From contig NZ_JAKZKV010000004.1 of the NCBI RefSeq assembly GCF_022808675.1, positions 62,001 to 126,000 on the forward strand: a stretch of 64,000 nucleotides of DNA, given 5' to 3'. Below, piece after piece: positions 39,953 through 49,601 of this stretch; the stretch's first letter is position 1, and each line of letters opens with the position of its first letter. Made by a program: the position numbers and the translations under genes. The notes under the pieces are model-generated. The model worked only from the letters and a program-made list of their open reading frames with translations, was not told the origin of the DNA and searched no databases. The DNA comes from Parabacteroides sp. FAFU027 (GTDB taxonomy: Bacteria; Bacteroidota; Bacteroidia; Bacteroidales; UBA7332).

Positions 39953-41307
39953 TGGATAATTTCGAAGATAAGGCGAAAGCTTTCGAAACAGAAAGCATAA
40001 GTCGCCTGCTTTATAAATATTCTTTGCCGGCTATTGTCGGTATCATGGTGAATGCGATCTACAATATTGTGGATCGCATTTTCATCGGTCAGGGGGTGGG
40101 CTCTTTAGCCATCTCGGGACTGGCCATTACCTTCCCGATTGTAATATTGCAGGCAGCCTTTGGTATGTTGATTGGTATCGGAGGTTCTACCCGTATCTCT
40201 ATCGCTTTGGGACAAAAAGACAAGGAAAAAGCAGAACGCATCCTGGGAACCAGCATTATCCTGTCGGTCTTTTTCTCCCTGCTTTTCATCTGTTCGGCAT
40301 TCTACTGGCTTGATGATATTCTCCGTTGGTTCGGCGGAACGGAAAAGACGATCCCATTTGCCCGGGAGTATATGCAAATCCTGATTCCGGGAAGCATATT
40401 TTCCACCCTTACCTACAGTTTCAACAATATGATGCGGGCGTCGGGCTATCCGACCAAGGCGATGGTGGTCATGCTGATCAGTGCCGTCCTCAATGCGATT
40501 CTGGCCGCATTGTTTATCTTCGTTTTCCACTGGGGGATCAAAGGGGCAGCAATTGCTACGGTGATTGCCATGTTTACCACATCGGTAGTCGTAATGCACC
40601 ACTACTGTAGCAAAAGCAGTTACATCCGTTTTCATCGGAAGAATATCCGGTTGGATATGGATATTGCCAAACATATCATCTCCATCGGGCTTTCTCCCTT
40701 TCTGATGAATGTAGCTTCCTGTATGGTCAATGTGATCCTAAACAATGCGCTTTTGAAGCATGGTGGAGAGCTGGCGATTGGCGCCAATGGGGTAATCAAT
40801 AGTCTGGCGGTTCTGGTGGTAATGGGAGTGATTGGTTTTTGCCAGGGAATGCAGCCCATTATCGGGTACAACTTCGGCGCAGGAAACCGACAACGGATGA
40901 AACAGACGCTCTCGCTGACCATTCGTGTTGCTTCATTGGTGACTTTGTGCGGATTTGCGATGGCGATGCTTATCCCTAAGCAAATTGCGATGGCCTTTAC
41001 GACTGACCCGAAGCTGATTGAGCTTTCGGTACTTGGCTTACGAACCACATTGCTTCTCATGCCGATTATTGGCTTTCAGATTGTGACTTCGAGCTTCTTT
41101 CAGTCAATCGGACTGGTGAAGGTTTCTATTTTTCTCAGCCTTTCCCGTCAGGTATTGTTCCTGATTCCGATGATTCTTATTCTTCCCAACTTCTATGGAT
41201 TAAAAGGAGTGTGGATGGCGACTCCGTTTGCCGACTTTATCTCGGCTACACTAACCCTTTGTATCCTTTATTACAACCGTAAGTTGTTTGCTCCTCAAGC
41301 GGCTTAA
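39952..41307 (+). CDS. MATE-family efflux transporter
   Basis: 451 residues, 12 membrane helices in two six-helix halves. The N-terminal motif SISRLLYKYSLPAIVGIMVNAIYNIVDRIFIGQGVG and the second-half GFCQGMQPIIGYNFGAGN are typical of the MATE family. Probably exports drugs or metabolites using Na+ or H+. It overlaps ispG by one base and is therefore likely co-transcribed and coupled; any functional link is unknown. Confidence 0.92.
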   Translation: MDNFEDKAKAFETESISRLLYKYSLPAIVGIMVNAIYNIVDRIFIGQGVGSLAISGLAITFPIVILQAAFGMLIGIGGSTRISIALGQKDKEKAERILGTSIILSVFFSLLFICSAFYWLDDILRWFGGTEKTIPFAREYMQILIPGSIFSTLTYSFNNMMRASGYPTKAMVVMLISAVLNAILAALFIFVFHWGIKGAAIATVIAMFTTSVVVMHHYCSKSSYIRFHRKNIRLDMDIAKHIISIGLSPFLMNVASCMVNVILNNALLKHGGELAIGANGVINSLAVLVVMGVIGFCQGMQPIIGYNFGAGNRQRMKQTLSLTIRVASLVTLCGFAMAMLIPKQIAMAFTTDPKLIELSVLGLRTTLLLMPIIGFQIVTSSFFQSIGLVKVSIFLSLSRQVLFLIPMILILPNFYGLKGVWMATPFADFISATLTLCILYYNRKLFAPQAA

Positions 41308-41310
41308 ATA

Positions 41311-41387
41311 ACCACAAAGACACCAAGAGCACATAGTTACACTAATGATCTTAGTGAAGCCAGGTGCTCTCAGTGCCTTAGTGGTAT
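41311..41387. repeat. long imperfect inverted repeat between convergent genes
   Basis: ACCACAAAGACACCAAGAGC and GGTGCTCTCAGTGCCTTAG-TGGT form a stem of about 20 pairs. The CCACAAAG-type palindrome is a common dispersed element in Bacteroidota and here may serve as a bidirectional terminator. Confidence 0.6.
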
Positions 41388-41391
41388 AATA

Positions 41392-41859
41392 TTATTCTCC
41401 TACCAGTTCTCTCCCGATAATCTCCGCCGTGTCGGCCACAAAACGGGCACATGGATTTTTAGCCAGGTATTCCCCAAAAGGATCTGCGAGATCGGCTTCC
41501 GGTTTGGCTCGTTTGGCATCGAGCAGTTCGCGGCAGATGATAGTGCCATGCTTTTCGCGGAAAGGAGTTGCTACTCGTTGCACCGCAGCATAATTTTCCA
41601 TCTTGGCTTCTTTGTTTTCGGGATCATCAGCCGGGTATTTCAGTCCCACCAGCATAAATGCGCCGCTAAGCGCTCCGCATACTTCACGCATCCGCCCCAT
41701 GCCACCTCCGAAAGGAGCTGCAAGTTGTTTTGCCAGTTTTTCCTCTACATGATATATGTCGGAATAGGCGAGAAAGACCGCCTGGGCACAATTATACCCC
41801 GCCCGGAAGTTCTCGATGGCGCGTTGGCGGCGTTCGGTAATATCAATAGATATAGACAT
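41392..41859 (-). CDS. C_GCAxxG_C_C family protein
   Basis: 155 residues, cytoplasmic. Pattern residues are present: YNCAQAVFLAY, FGGGMGRMREVCGALSGAFM, IICRELL and NPCARFV, giving four spaced cysteines plus the CGAxxG motif. The family is thought to be redox- or metal-related, but no activity is established. Monocistronic, convergent with the MATE gene. Confidence 0.88.
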   Translation of the reverse strand: MSISIDITERRQRAIENFRAGYNCAQAVFLAYSDIYHVEEKLAKQLAAPFGGGMGRMREVCGALSGAFMLVGLKYPADDPENKEAKMENYAAVQRVATPFREKHGTIICRELLDAKRAKPEADLADPFGEYLAKNPCARFVADTAEIIGRELVGE

Positions 41860-41910
41860 TCGTATTTGGTTTTGGTTTGAAAAAATAAGGACAAAAGTAC
41901 TATTTCCCTA

Positions 41911-41953
41911 AAATAAAAAGAGGATATTTCTCCGAAAAGAAATACCCTCTGAT
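41911..41953 (-). terminator. terminator of the TPR lipoprotein gene
   Basis: On the minus strand AGAGGGTATTTC, loop, GAAATATCCTCT, then TTTTTATTTT, 30 bp past the stop codon at 41980. Confidence 0.85.
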
Positions 41954-41979
41954 TTATGAGTTGCTGTGAACGGTTGAGA

Positions 41980-43671
41980 TTATTTCAACAGTTTCAGAAA
42001 GTCAGCGTTTTTAGTAAACTTAGCAAACTCGATGTCAGTAGCAGCTTTTTTAGCCATAGCGCTGTTTTTGCTTACTGCATCTTTCAGGTTGCTCAATACC
42101 ATGCTTTCGTTGTTGGTGCGAGCGCCTACGATAGCCATCAGATAGCTTGTAGTAGCGTCTGGAGTAGCAACGGCAGACAAAGTAGATTTCGCTTTGTTGT
42201 AGTCTTTCACGAGGATTTGAGCTACAGCTGCATTGTTGCTTTTTGTATCGCCGAATGCGCTTACTGCTTTAGCATATTCACCTTTTCTCAGGTAAAGAGT
42301 ACCCAAAGCTTCGCTCAAAGTGCTTGCACCTGCAGCTTTACCGAACAGTTGCTCAGCGTTAGCAGTCTCTTTGTTGTTCAAAGCAACCAAACCAAGGTTC
42401 ATAGAAACTTCAGGAGCTGAAGCAGATACTGCTTTTGCTTTGTTGAACAAAGAAGTTGCTTCTGCGATTTTACCTTGCTGGTAGTTAACCACACCTAAGT
42501 TGTTGAATCCACGGAAATCTGAAGGATAGATTTCAGTTGCGCTTTTGTAGATAGCCGCTTTGTCAGCACCAGGGATAGTAGCTGCGTAAAGCAGTTCTTC
42601 AACATTCAACGCTTTAGGATTTTCTTTAGCCAGTTTAGCGATCTCTTCGTCTGATTTGCCGATGATTTCATAGCTTGCAGTCAAACGAGAACGACGCAAC
42701 TGAGGCAGGATTTCGTCAGCAATAGTAGAGAATGCTGCAGAGATATTTTTGATTTGTTTTTCTCTTTCTTCCGGATCCTGGTAAGTAGAAAGTACGCGAA
42801 GTACCAACTCTTTGTCCTGGATGTTTGATTTTTCCATCAACTCTTTGAATCCGTCCCAGTCTTCAGCAGTGAATTTAGAATCAAGAGTCGTATTTACTTT
42901 CGATTTTTTCAACTCTTTTTTCAGGTAATCCAACGTGTTTTTCTCACGTTTTTCAGCTAAAGTAGTATTCAGTTTCATGCCACCATCAGGAGAAGCGTAA
43001 GAAGAAACTTCCACACCGGTCAGCTTTTGGTTAGCAGCAACAGAAGTTGATTTGATGTTTTTCTGAAGATCTGTAACTGATTTTGATTTCAACTCGCTTG
43101 CACGAAGATTAGCTTGCTGGATAAGGAACATGATGTTCGCTTTGTAAGCGTCTTTGATGATGCGCTGGAATTTGTCCGGAGCGATAGCCGGTGTAGCAGC
43201 GGCAGCAGTAGCAATTTCAGAAGTAGAGTTAACACCATCAGCCACTTTTACGCGGGGAATAGAATACTCTTTGCTGCCCACTTTCACTTTGAAAGTCAGG
43301 TAAAGCTCAGAGCTTCTCATACCTTCTTCGTAAGTAAAGCTTGCAGGAACCACCACTTTACCACCTTCTTTGTAGTTGATAACCTGGTTGTTTGCTTTTA
43401 CTTTCTCACCCTGAAGGTAAACAGGTGCAGATGCCACTTCTTTGCCTTCGAATACCATCACCGGAGTAACGGTAACTTCTGCTTTTTTGTTGAAATACTT
43501 AGCAGGAATAGTTCCTTCGATAGTAGCTTCCACTTTGCCGGCTTTAGCCTCAAGCGGGTTAGGAGTACATTTGAAAAGATCTGACGACAATGGTCCCATC
43601 TGTTTGCTACATGATGAAAATGCAGCTACCAGAGCGATCAGGAACATTGACAGCTTCAATGTTTTTCTCAT
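41980..43671 (-). CDS. TPR-containing lipoprotein with OmpA-like segment
   Basis: 563 residues. A lipoprotein signal (LVAAFSSCSKQ; lipidated Cys at about 21) is followed by a beta-rich region (30-150), then an OmpA-like stretch (about 215-260, LTGVEVSSYASPDGGMKLNTTLAEKREKNTLDYLK) that may bind peptidoglycan, then TPR repeats (about 355-500, e.g. PSDFRGFNNLGVVNYQQGKIAEATSLFNKAKA). Likely periplasmic side of the outer membrane. Codon use suggests high expression. A -7 box lies at 43711-43718, and the 21-bp array 3 lies further upstream. Confidence 0.82.
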   Translation of the reverse strand: MRKTLKLSMFLIALVAAFSSCSKQMGPLSSDLFKCTPNPLEAKAGKVEATIEGTIPAKYFNKKAEVTVTPVMVFEGKEVASAPVYLQGEKVKANNQVINYKEGGKVVVPASFTYEEGMRSSELYLTFKVKVGSKEYSIPRVKVADGVNSTSEIATAAAATPAIAPDKFQRIIKDAYKANIMFLIQQANLRASELKSKSVTDLQKNIKSTSVAANQKLTGVEVSSYASPDGGMKLNTTLAEKREKNTLDYLKKELKKSKVNTTLDSKFTAEDWDGFKELMEKSNIQDKELVLRVLSTYQDPEEREKQIKNISAAFSTIADEILPQLRRSRLTASYEIIGKSDEEIAKLAKENPKALNVEELLYAATIPGADKAAIYKSATEIYPSDFRGFNNLGVVNYQQGKIAEATSLFNKAKAVSASAPEVSMNLGLVALNNKETANAEQLFGKAAGASTLSEALGTLYLRKGEYAKAVSAFGDTKSNNAAVAQILVKDYNKAKSTLSAVATPDATTSYLMAIVGARTNNESMVLSNLKDAVSKNSAMAKKAATDIEFAKFTKNADFLKLLK

Positions 43672-43710
43672 AGTTTAAATAGTTATGTGATTAATGCAAA
43701 TTTTCGACGG

Positions 43711-43718
43711 CAAAAATA
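43711..43718 (-). promoter_or_regulatory. -7 box of the TPR lipoprotein gene
   Basis: TATTTTTG on the minus strand, 39 bp before the ATG at 43671. The -33 element is not clear. Confidence 0.45.
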
Positions 43719-43875
43719 GTGTTTTAATTCGCATTTGAGATTCAGAATTTGAGACAAAGCCATAGTCGGTTTGTTTTTTTAGTTAAATTAAGGAATGACG
43801 GAGGTTGTAAATGCTTTATCTCTCTGTCGTTAAGCTGATTTTTAATGGCTATTACAGAGAATAGATCGGATAAAA

Positions 43876-44169
43876 CCGGTAGAAAAAGAGAACAAGCCGG
43901 TCGCTATTCGTTTCGTATCGGTCGCAGGCGATTTCCGGTCGGTAGTAGTTTAATGCGAACCGGTCGCAGTTCAATTCCGGTCGGTCGCAGCTCAATTCGG
44001 GGTGGTAGCAGCTTTACTCGGGTCGGTAGAAGGAGATTTCGGATCGGTAGTAGCTCAATTCATGTCGGTCGCAGCTTAATTCTGGGTGGTAGTAGCTTTA
44101 CTCGGGTCGGTCGCAGGAGATTTCAGGTCGGTCGCAGGAGGATTCGGATCGGTAGATACTCAAAAAAGG
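43876..44169. repeat. 21-bp phased direct-repeat array 3 (core GGTnG)
   Basis: The core GGT[C/A]G starts at 43878 and recurs every 21 bp to 44151, fourteen times with no indel. Positions 3-5 (GGT) and 7 (G) are invariant, most units also have TTC near position 16-18, and the rest drifts (for example CGCAGCTCAATTCGG versus AGTAGCTTTACTCGG). It lies upstream of the TPR lipoprotein gene and downstream of the GH106 gene's terminator. Confidence 0.87.
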
Positions 44170-44179
44170 AAATAAAGAA

Positions 44180-44212
44180 AAACGCCCAAAACTCAAGCAG
44201 CTTTGGGCGTTT
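44180..44212 (-). terminator. terminator of the PUL-distal GH106 gene
   Basis: On the minus strand AAACGCCCAAA, loop, TTTGGGCGTTT, then TTCTTTATTT. It lies directly after the GH106 stop and abuts the end of array 3. Confidence 0.85.
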
Positions 44213-44218
44213 AATATA

Positions 44219-46984
44219 TCATTTCCCCGGAATCAACCGAACTGGTCCGAGCAGACCCGAAGGCATTGGCGCCCAGTGTCCGTATTTGGTTTTCTGGTAT
44301 TTGATGTCCACCATGTTGATTTCTTCGAATTTGCGCCATTCTACACCGCGACGGTCATAATCTGCAATTCGGTTGGCGGGTAGGTTGGTTACTTCCACTT
44401 CGAGGGTGTTTTTACCCGGACGAAGGTATTGTCCCACTTCTGTACGGTATGGAACCGCCCAAAGTGTACCCACAGACTGACCGTTGATCGTTACACGCGC
44501 GCTTTCACGGACATCGCCCAAATCAAGTACCCAGCGTTTTGTCTCAGTTGCAGGTAAATCGAATGTAACACTGTATTTTCCTGAACCTGCATTGACTTTT
44601 GCATTCGGATTATCCAGTTCTGTCCATGAGCAAAGTCTGTCGATATTGAACGTTCCGCTGATGGCCGGTTCACTTTCTGTAAAGGAAAGACTCCAGCCTT
44701 TATCGATATTGAGGCTCAACTGGTCCGCTGTGAAGTAGCTCCATGGCTCGGCTTTTACATCAGTTTTATCAAAGGTCTTCAGGATGGTCGATTCACCGGA
44801 TGCCAGTTGCAGATAGACCTGCGTTTTACCGTCTTGTTTGCGGATTTTAGCCAGACCGCTTTTGCCCGTCATTGGGTCAAACAGCATGGCCGATTGAGCA
44901 TCCACACCTAACGTTACCCATCTGTCAATGTCCTTGCCCTGAAGGTTGCTGAAGAAGTAGTGATTGCCGGTCTCATTTTTGCGGCGGATGCATTTACCGC
45001 CCAGGTCGGCTTTGAATTCTTCCGCTTTTACACCACAAGCGCTCAATGTCTTATTATAGTCACTGCCGGTAATGATGCGGCCTTTGCCGTAATTGAGCAC
45101 AGAAACCTGACCAAATGAAGCAGGCTTCGGCAATTTAGCAGCCAATGTTTTGAAGATCGCACGACGTTTCTCCAGATTAGCCAGACCGGGAACATCTTCC
45201 GGATATTGTCCGGTGAAGACTACTGTAGCACCGTTTTCAGCCAGCTTTATCAGTTTTTCAAGCACATCTGCCGGAAGCAGGTGTACATCGGGGACGATAA
45301 TGGCTTTATAAGTGCTGCCACCGGCGGTTTTCAACAATCCGTTTTCGCTGGTAGTCGATTTGATGAAATTGTCGGAAATGTAGTCCACATCATAGCCACT
45401 CCCGGTGATTTGGTGTACCATGTCGATAAACTTAGGAGCCTGTTTTTCCAGATTGTGGATGGAGAAGGCAATGTATGGCGATTTGCGCTGGTCATTCCAG
45501 ATGTCATAAATCGGCAGGTAAAGCAGAAAATCGTTGTCAGGCTTGCCATATTGCAGGAACGATTGGCAACGGGTGATGTAGCTGAACATCGCGTTGGCAT
45601 CCTTCCAGATGGTGTTGGTCGGTGACATATTCACAGAGGCATAGAACAGCCACCCCGGCCATGCTGCATCCTGTGGTGAATAGGGTGTACCGTGGAAGAA
45701 CATGTGATTCACACCACCCAGAAACATCAGGTCGATGTCCGGTTTACACTGAGACAATGAGGTGCGGAAATGCTCCGTCAGCCAGGTCAATGTCTCCGAA
45801 GAGGTCAATGGTTTTCCCGAAATGTGAGCAGCCGATGAGGCATATTTCAGCGTAGAAAGATTCGAATCGTTTTTCTTGATCAGACTATCTTTGCGCAATC
45901 CTTTGATATTGAATTCCGAGATACCGAAAGATTCGCATTCCGGAATATCCACCGTAGCATACAGGTCAATCAGGTTGCCGGGTGAACCATGTGCCTGGTT
46001 GCGGGTCAGAGCACCGTGTGAATGCGCCCAGTTGGTCCAGTTTTGAGTGAAATTAGTGTGCAGCATTTCTGCTATTGTTACTCGGTAATCGGTGAAGATG
46101 CGGGCACGGGTCTCATCATTTCCTCCACCTAAAAATTCGGGCAAATACATCTCCAGCTTGTAACCGTGCATTTTGTAAAATGCCTCAAGCAGACCGGGTG
46201 TCCAGTCTGCATCATATACCTCGTAGGAATCGTTGAAGAAGGCTTTTGGGAATGCTGTTTTTGTCGATTTGAAGGCATCGTCGAAGCGTTTGAAGTAATT
46301 GTCCACCGCTTTTTTCGAGAAGTGGTCCATCACATAGCCCTGTCCTCCGGGTGCAGCACGTTTAACCATTTGCAGGGTTTTGCCTACAAATAGTCCGATA
46401 AGTCTCCATTCGCCTTGTGGAGCTGTCCAGTTAAGCGAACCGTCTGCTTTTACATTGGTAGTGATATCAAGCTTTTTACCATCATTGGAAAATGCCATAA
46501 GGCGGGAAAGCCGGGCAAATTTCACCTGTTTGGGGTCATTTACCTTAATCTTTTCCGCAAGCGATTCTCCGCCTTTCAGTTTATATTCCTGGACGATCAC
46601 CTTGGTCGCTGCATCCTCAGCCGAAACGGTCGGGCCACCGAATGGCCATCCGGTACCGTTATTCATATCAGTCTCCATGCCCAGGCGTTTGTTTTCGGCT
46701 TCGGTATGTTTGAGCTGTGCCATCCATTGCGGAGACAGATATTGCAGGTTGCGCGCTTCATTGCCTTTTACACCGTAAATAGGAGTGATTTCTACACCCC
46801 CCAATCCGGCTTTGGCATATTTTTCGAGATTGTAGGTCAGGTTTTGCTGGTCCACAGCATTTCCCATCCACCACCAACGGGTGAAGGGCTTGGCTTCTGT
46901 TTTTACCTCCGGCCAGGTGGTTGTTTGGGCAAAGAGGCCGCAGGAGAAAAGAAGTCCGGTAGCAAGTAGGTTTGTTTTTTTCAT
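44219..46984 (-). CDS. alpha-L-rhamnosidase, GH106 family
   Basis: 921 residues from ATG 46984 (MKKTNLLATGLLFSCGLFAQ; signal peptide). The family opening, WPEVKTEAKPFTRWWWMGNAVDQQNLTYNLEKYAKAGLGGVEI (in parts), leads into a TIM-barrel domain with LGMETDMNNGTGWPFGGP, FFNDSYEVYDADWTPG and AHGSPGNLIDLY. C-terminal beta-sandwich modules follow (about 740-920, e.g. RVTINGQSVGTLWAVPY). GH106 enzymes release terminal alpha-L-rhamnose from RG-I or RG-II fragments. Last gene of the PUL. Confidence 0.88.
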   Translation of the reverse strand: MKKTNLLATGLLFSCGLFAQTTTWPEVKTEAKPFTRWWWMGNAVDQQNLTYNLEKYAKAGLGGVEITPIYGVKGNEARNLQYLSPQWMAQLKHTEAENKRLGMETDMNNGTGWPFGGPTVSAEDAATKVIVQEYKLKGGESLAEKIKVNDPKQVKFARLSRLMAFSNDGKKLDITTNVKADGSLNWTAPQGEWRLIGLFVGKTLQMVKRAAPGGQGYVMDHFSKKAVDNYFKRFDDAFKSTKTAFPKAFFNDSYEVYDADWTPGLLEAFYKMHGYKLEMYLPEFLGGGNDETRARIFTDYRVTIAEMLHTNFTQNWTNWAHSHGALTRNQAHGSPGNLIDLYATVDIPECESFGISEFNIKGLRKDSLIKKNDSNLSTLKYASSAAHISGKPLTSSETLTWLTEHFRTSLSQCKPDIDLMFLGGVNHMFFHGTPYSPQDAAWPGWLFYASVNMSPTNTIWKDANAMFSYITRCQSFLQYGKPDNDFLLYLPIYDIWNDQRKSPYIAFSIHNLEKQAPKFIDMVHQITGSGYDVDYISDNFIKSTTSENGLLKTAGGSTYKAIIVPDVHLLPADVLEKLIKLAENGATVVFTGQYPEDVPGLANLEKRRAIFKTLAAKLPKPASFGQVSVLNYGKGRIITGSDYNKTLSACGVKAEEFKADLGGKCIRRKNETGNHYFFSNLQGKDIDRWVTLGVDAQSAMLFDPMTGKSGLAKIRKQDGKTQVYLQLASGESTILKTFDKTDVKAEPWSYFTADQLSLNIDKGWSLSFTESEPAISGTFNIDRLCSWTELDNPNAKVNAGSGKYSVTFDLPATETKRWVLDLGDVRESARVTINGQSVGTLWAVPYRTEVGQYLRPGKNTLEVEVTNLPANRIADYDRRGVEWRKFEEINMVDIKYQKTKYGHWAPMPSGLLGPVRLIPGK

Positions 46985-47010
46985 ATTCAGAAGAAGAGAC
47001 CCCACCCCGG

Positions 47011-47085
47011 CCCTCCCCGAGGGGGAGGGAGTAGAGACGCAAGCGGTGTATTCTTTCTCCCCTCCTTGAGAGGGGCAGGGGGAGG
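47011..47085. repeat. C/G-run palindromes between GH106 and GH43-like genes
   Basis: CCCTCCCCGAGGGGGAGGG (47011-47029) and CTCCCCTCCTTGAGAGGGG (47058-47076). Same type as at 35663-35782. It could attenuate transcription into GH106. Confidence 0.55.
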
Positions 47086-47094
47086 TCGTATGTT

Positions 47095-48039
47095 TTATTG
47101 GTTTAGTAATTGTTTCAATACCGATTCTTTTACTTTAAACGCGGTACCGTGACGGATACCTTTCGGGAAAGTCACGAGGTCGGAAACATCTTCCCAGCTT
47201 TTTCCGTCTTTAGAGCGGACAGCACCGTATTTGTGGTCGCGGTATTTATCGAAATAGACATAAACATATTCGCCCACTTCAAGCGGAGTCGGTCCCTCTG
47301 CCCAGTATTTGTTACCGGTGATTGGTTCGGAAACCTTTGTCGGGAATCCTTTTTTGATGTTTTTGCAAATGGTAAGGCGAATATTTTTCTGTGGAGGATT
47401 CGGATTTTCGTTTTTTACGAACATCCAGTTTTCTTTTCCACGTTTCAGGATTGCACCGTCGATTGCGCTGAAGTCAGGGTTGAAGAAAAGGAATGTTTTT
47501 GAATAGGTTTTGAAATCTTTGGTAGTGACAGCAAAGAGTCGGTGATTCAGCCCTTTTTCTTTGTTGGTTTCTGCAATTTCCTTGAAACGTCCGGGGATTG
47601 TTGAAGCCCAAAAGATATAGTAGGTTTTGCTTTTCTGATCGTAGAAAAGTTCCGGTGCCCAGGCATTTTTAGCTGTCGGTTCGTGCATCATCACCGGCAG
47701 GGTGTCCTGTTTTGACCAGTGAATCAAGTCGGGAGATGAGGCATACCCGACGATTCTGTCCCACCAGCCGCTGGTCCAAACCATGCGGAAAGTTCCGTCA
47801 GGACCTTGCAGGATGCTTGGGTCACGCATTAGTTTGTCCTTGCCCACTGTAGGGGTGAGGTAGGGATTTCCGTTGTTTAGGGCATCCCATTTCAGACCGT
47901 CATAACTGTATGCCAGGTGAAGACCGTCTTGTCCGTTGTTGATAAAGTAAGCGAAAAGGAAAACCTCTTTTTCAGCCTTCAGAGGAGCGAGAAAAAGCGT
48001 TGCGAGTAAAAGCAACAGAAGGTGTGTTTTTTTAGCCAT
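47095..48039 (-). CDS. GH43-like five-bladed propeller glycosidase
   Basis: 314 residues, signal peptide about 1-22. Propeller repeats are clear: HLAYSYDGLKWDAL, DPSILQGPDGTFRMVWTSG, GYASSPDLIHWSKQ, NAWAPELFYDQKSKTYYIFWAS, YWAEGPTPLEVGEYVYVYFDKY. Asp in MRDPSI and Glu in AEGPTPL fit the usual acid residues. Likely removes arabinose or a similar residue from pectin side chains; subfamily unknown, and a related family such as GH117-like is possible. Confidence 0.75.
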   Translation of the reverse strand: MAKKTHLLLLLLATLFLAPLKAEKEVFLFAYFINNGQDGLHLAYSYDGLKWDALNNGNPYLTPTVGKDKLMRDPSILQGPDGTFRMVWTSGWWDRIVGYASSPDLIHWSKQDTLPVMMHEPTAKNAWAPELFYDQKSKTYYIFWASTIPGRFKEIAETNKEKGLNHRLFAVTTKDFKTYSKTFLFFNPDFSAIDGAILKRGKENWMFVKNENPNPPQKNIRLTICKNIKKGFPTKVSEPITGNKYWAEGPTPLEVGEYVYVYFDKYRDHKYGAVRSKDGKSWEDVSDLVTFPKGIRHGTAFKVKESVLKQLLNQ

Positions 48040-48083
48040 TGCTATGTTGGGGATTAGTTATTTGCTTTTGGTCAGGTAGTTCG

Positions 48084-48091
48084 CAAAATTA
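48084..48091 (-). promoter_or_regulatory. possible -7 box of the GH43-like gene
   Basis: TAATTTTG on the minus strand, 45 bp before the ATG at 48039. No -33 element seen; weak. Confidence 0.35.
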
Positions 48092-48170
48092 CAATTTATC
48101 ATTTTCATGATTGAGTGTTTTTAGACATATACCTGTAATATTGTACTACCTCTTTCCCGAATAGCCCAAC

Positions 48171-49463
48171 TTATTTCTGCAAATTCACTTTCGTTGCCAC
48201 CAATTCATTCAAATAAACTTCCAGATTTGAATAATCATTTTGCAATGAATGACTTTTGCCATCTTTTGAATCTTTCGGGTTTAATTTATGAGCTTTTTCC
48301 CATACGTCGGGCATTCCATCTCCATCGCTGTCTTTTATTTTTGAAAATACCGGGCTGGCATTTACCAGCACCTGAACCGGATTTTCGGTCTCGTTAGCAA
48401 TAGTTTTTCCCTCTTTCCCCAAAGATATGAGCTGTTCAATCAACATCCGGTCAATGTTGTCCCGTTGAGGGAAAGAGGCTCCTGCATTATCGGCAATCCA
48501 GTTGCAGTTCTCTTCCGGTTGATACATTGTAACAGATGGGATTGTGCTTAACGGCTGAATTTCCCACGAGACTTTTCCGTATGCGGAGTCAGCTACCAAT
48601 ATACCGTCTAACTTATCGTTCCTGTTTTTGTCAAAGAAGTTATTTCGGGCAAATAGATGAAAGTTTTCGTTTCCGCGACTGAAAGGAGGAACTCCGGTGG
48701 ATGGTCCTGCAATGAAGTAATTGTTGCAAATCATGGCATCGGTACGGCCTTCCGATTCGCCTCCGAGTATATAGCCGCCACCTTTTCCCCAATTGTAAAT
48801 AACGTTGTTGACAAACTGATTTAAGCCCTTCACCTTTGGATTGCGGGTGTGGTTGTCGATATAGAGGTTTCGGAAAATAGTTACTCCGCCTTTTGTCTGA
48901 ATGAGTCCACCGCAGGAGTGGGGGAGCAGGCCCTGTCCGATGATAGAGTTTTGAATAGTAATGTTTTGCGGGTCTTTGCCACTGATGGAAAAATTTTCAT
49001 CCAGTCCCCAGGATACAGAGATATGGTCGAAAATCATATTCTTGCCTTCTGCTAAAGCGGCAGCGTCTTTTCCATGCGTTCCGTTTTTACCCATGCGAAA
49101 ACGGATGTACCGGCAAATTGTATTGTCAGCTCCTGTAAACGAAACGCTGTTTCCGTAAATTGTGACGCCTTCACCGGGAGCTGTCTGCCCGGCTATTGTG
49201 ATATTGGGCTTGACGGCAATGCGTTCTTTGATGTGAATGACTCCACCGACTTTGAACAGGATTGTTCGGTTGGGTTGGCTCACCGCATCGCGGAATGAGC
49301 CGGTACCGGTGTTATTGAGGTTGGTCACGTAATAGACCTCGCCATTTCGACCGCCTTCAGCAAAGCGGCCAAAGCCCTCTGCACCGGGAAAGGCTAAGGT
49401 TTGTGCATTAATAAATAAAGAAGAAAGGAAGCCGAGTGTGGTTAACAGGATAGATGATTTCAT
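48171..49463 (-). CDS. pectate lyase, PL1 family
   Basis: 430 residues from ATG 49463 (MKSSILLTTLGFLSSLFINAQ, signal peptide). The parallel beta-helix begins AFPGAEGFGRFAEGGRNG, with FKVGGVIHI, NITIAGQTAPGEGVTIYG, FDHISVSWGLDENFSI and NVIYNWGKGGGYI, all typical of Bacteroidota PL1. The C-terminus has a calcium-loop segment, DSDGDGMPDVWEKAHKLNP (about 370-388). Cleaves homogalacturonan by beta-elimination in the periplasm or at the surface. An upstream in-frame TTG (49487) is not needed. Confidence 0.92.
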   Translation of the reverse strand: MKSSILLTTLGFLSSLFINAQTLAFPGAEGFGRFAEGGRNGEVYYVTNLNNTGTGSFRDAVSQPNRTILFKVGGVIHIKERIAVKPNITIAGQTAPGEGVTIYGNSVSFTGADNTICRYIRFRMGKNGTHGKDAAALAEGKNMIFDHISVSWGLDENFSISGKDPQNITIQNSIIGQGLLPHSCGGLIQTKGGVTIFRNLYIDNHTRNPKVKGLNQFVNNVIYNWGKGGGYILGGESEGRTDAMICNNYFIAGPSTGVPPFSRGNENFHLFARNNFFDKNRNDKLDGILVADSAYGKVSWEIQPLSTIPSVTMYQPEENCNWIADNAGASFPQRDNIDRMLIEQLISLGKEGKTIANETENPVQVLVNASPVFSKIKDSDGDGMPDVWEKAHKLNPKDSKDGKSHSLQNDYSNLEVYLNELVATKVNLQK

Positions 49464-49549
49464 AGCTTTTATCGTATTTGTTTTCAATGAAAAACTTCAG
49501 TGTGATCGCTTTTATGAGTATGGATTTTATTGTGTAAATGAGGGATACG

Positions 49550-49583
49550 AAAATGCCTGCTTGCTTTCGCAGGCAGGCATTTT
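49550..49583 (-). terminator. terminator after the T9SS cargo gene
   Basis: AAAATGCCTGC and GCAGGCATTTT around a 12-base loop, 19 bp past the stop at 49602. It separates the cargo gene from PL1, so PL1 may have its own promoter or depend on read-through. Confidence 0.8.
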
Positions 49584-49601
49584 CTATTAAGATAAAAGAA
49601 T

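Noticed and set aside
43845..44360. Arg/Ser/Gly-rich 171-residue frame across array 3
   Set aside because: It runs through the array and then through a terminator and the antisense of the GH106 end; composition is a product of the repeat.
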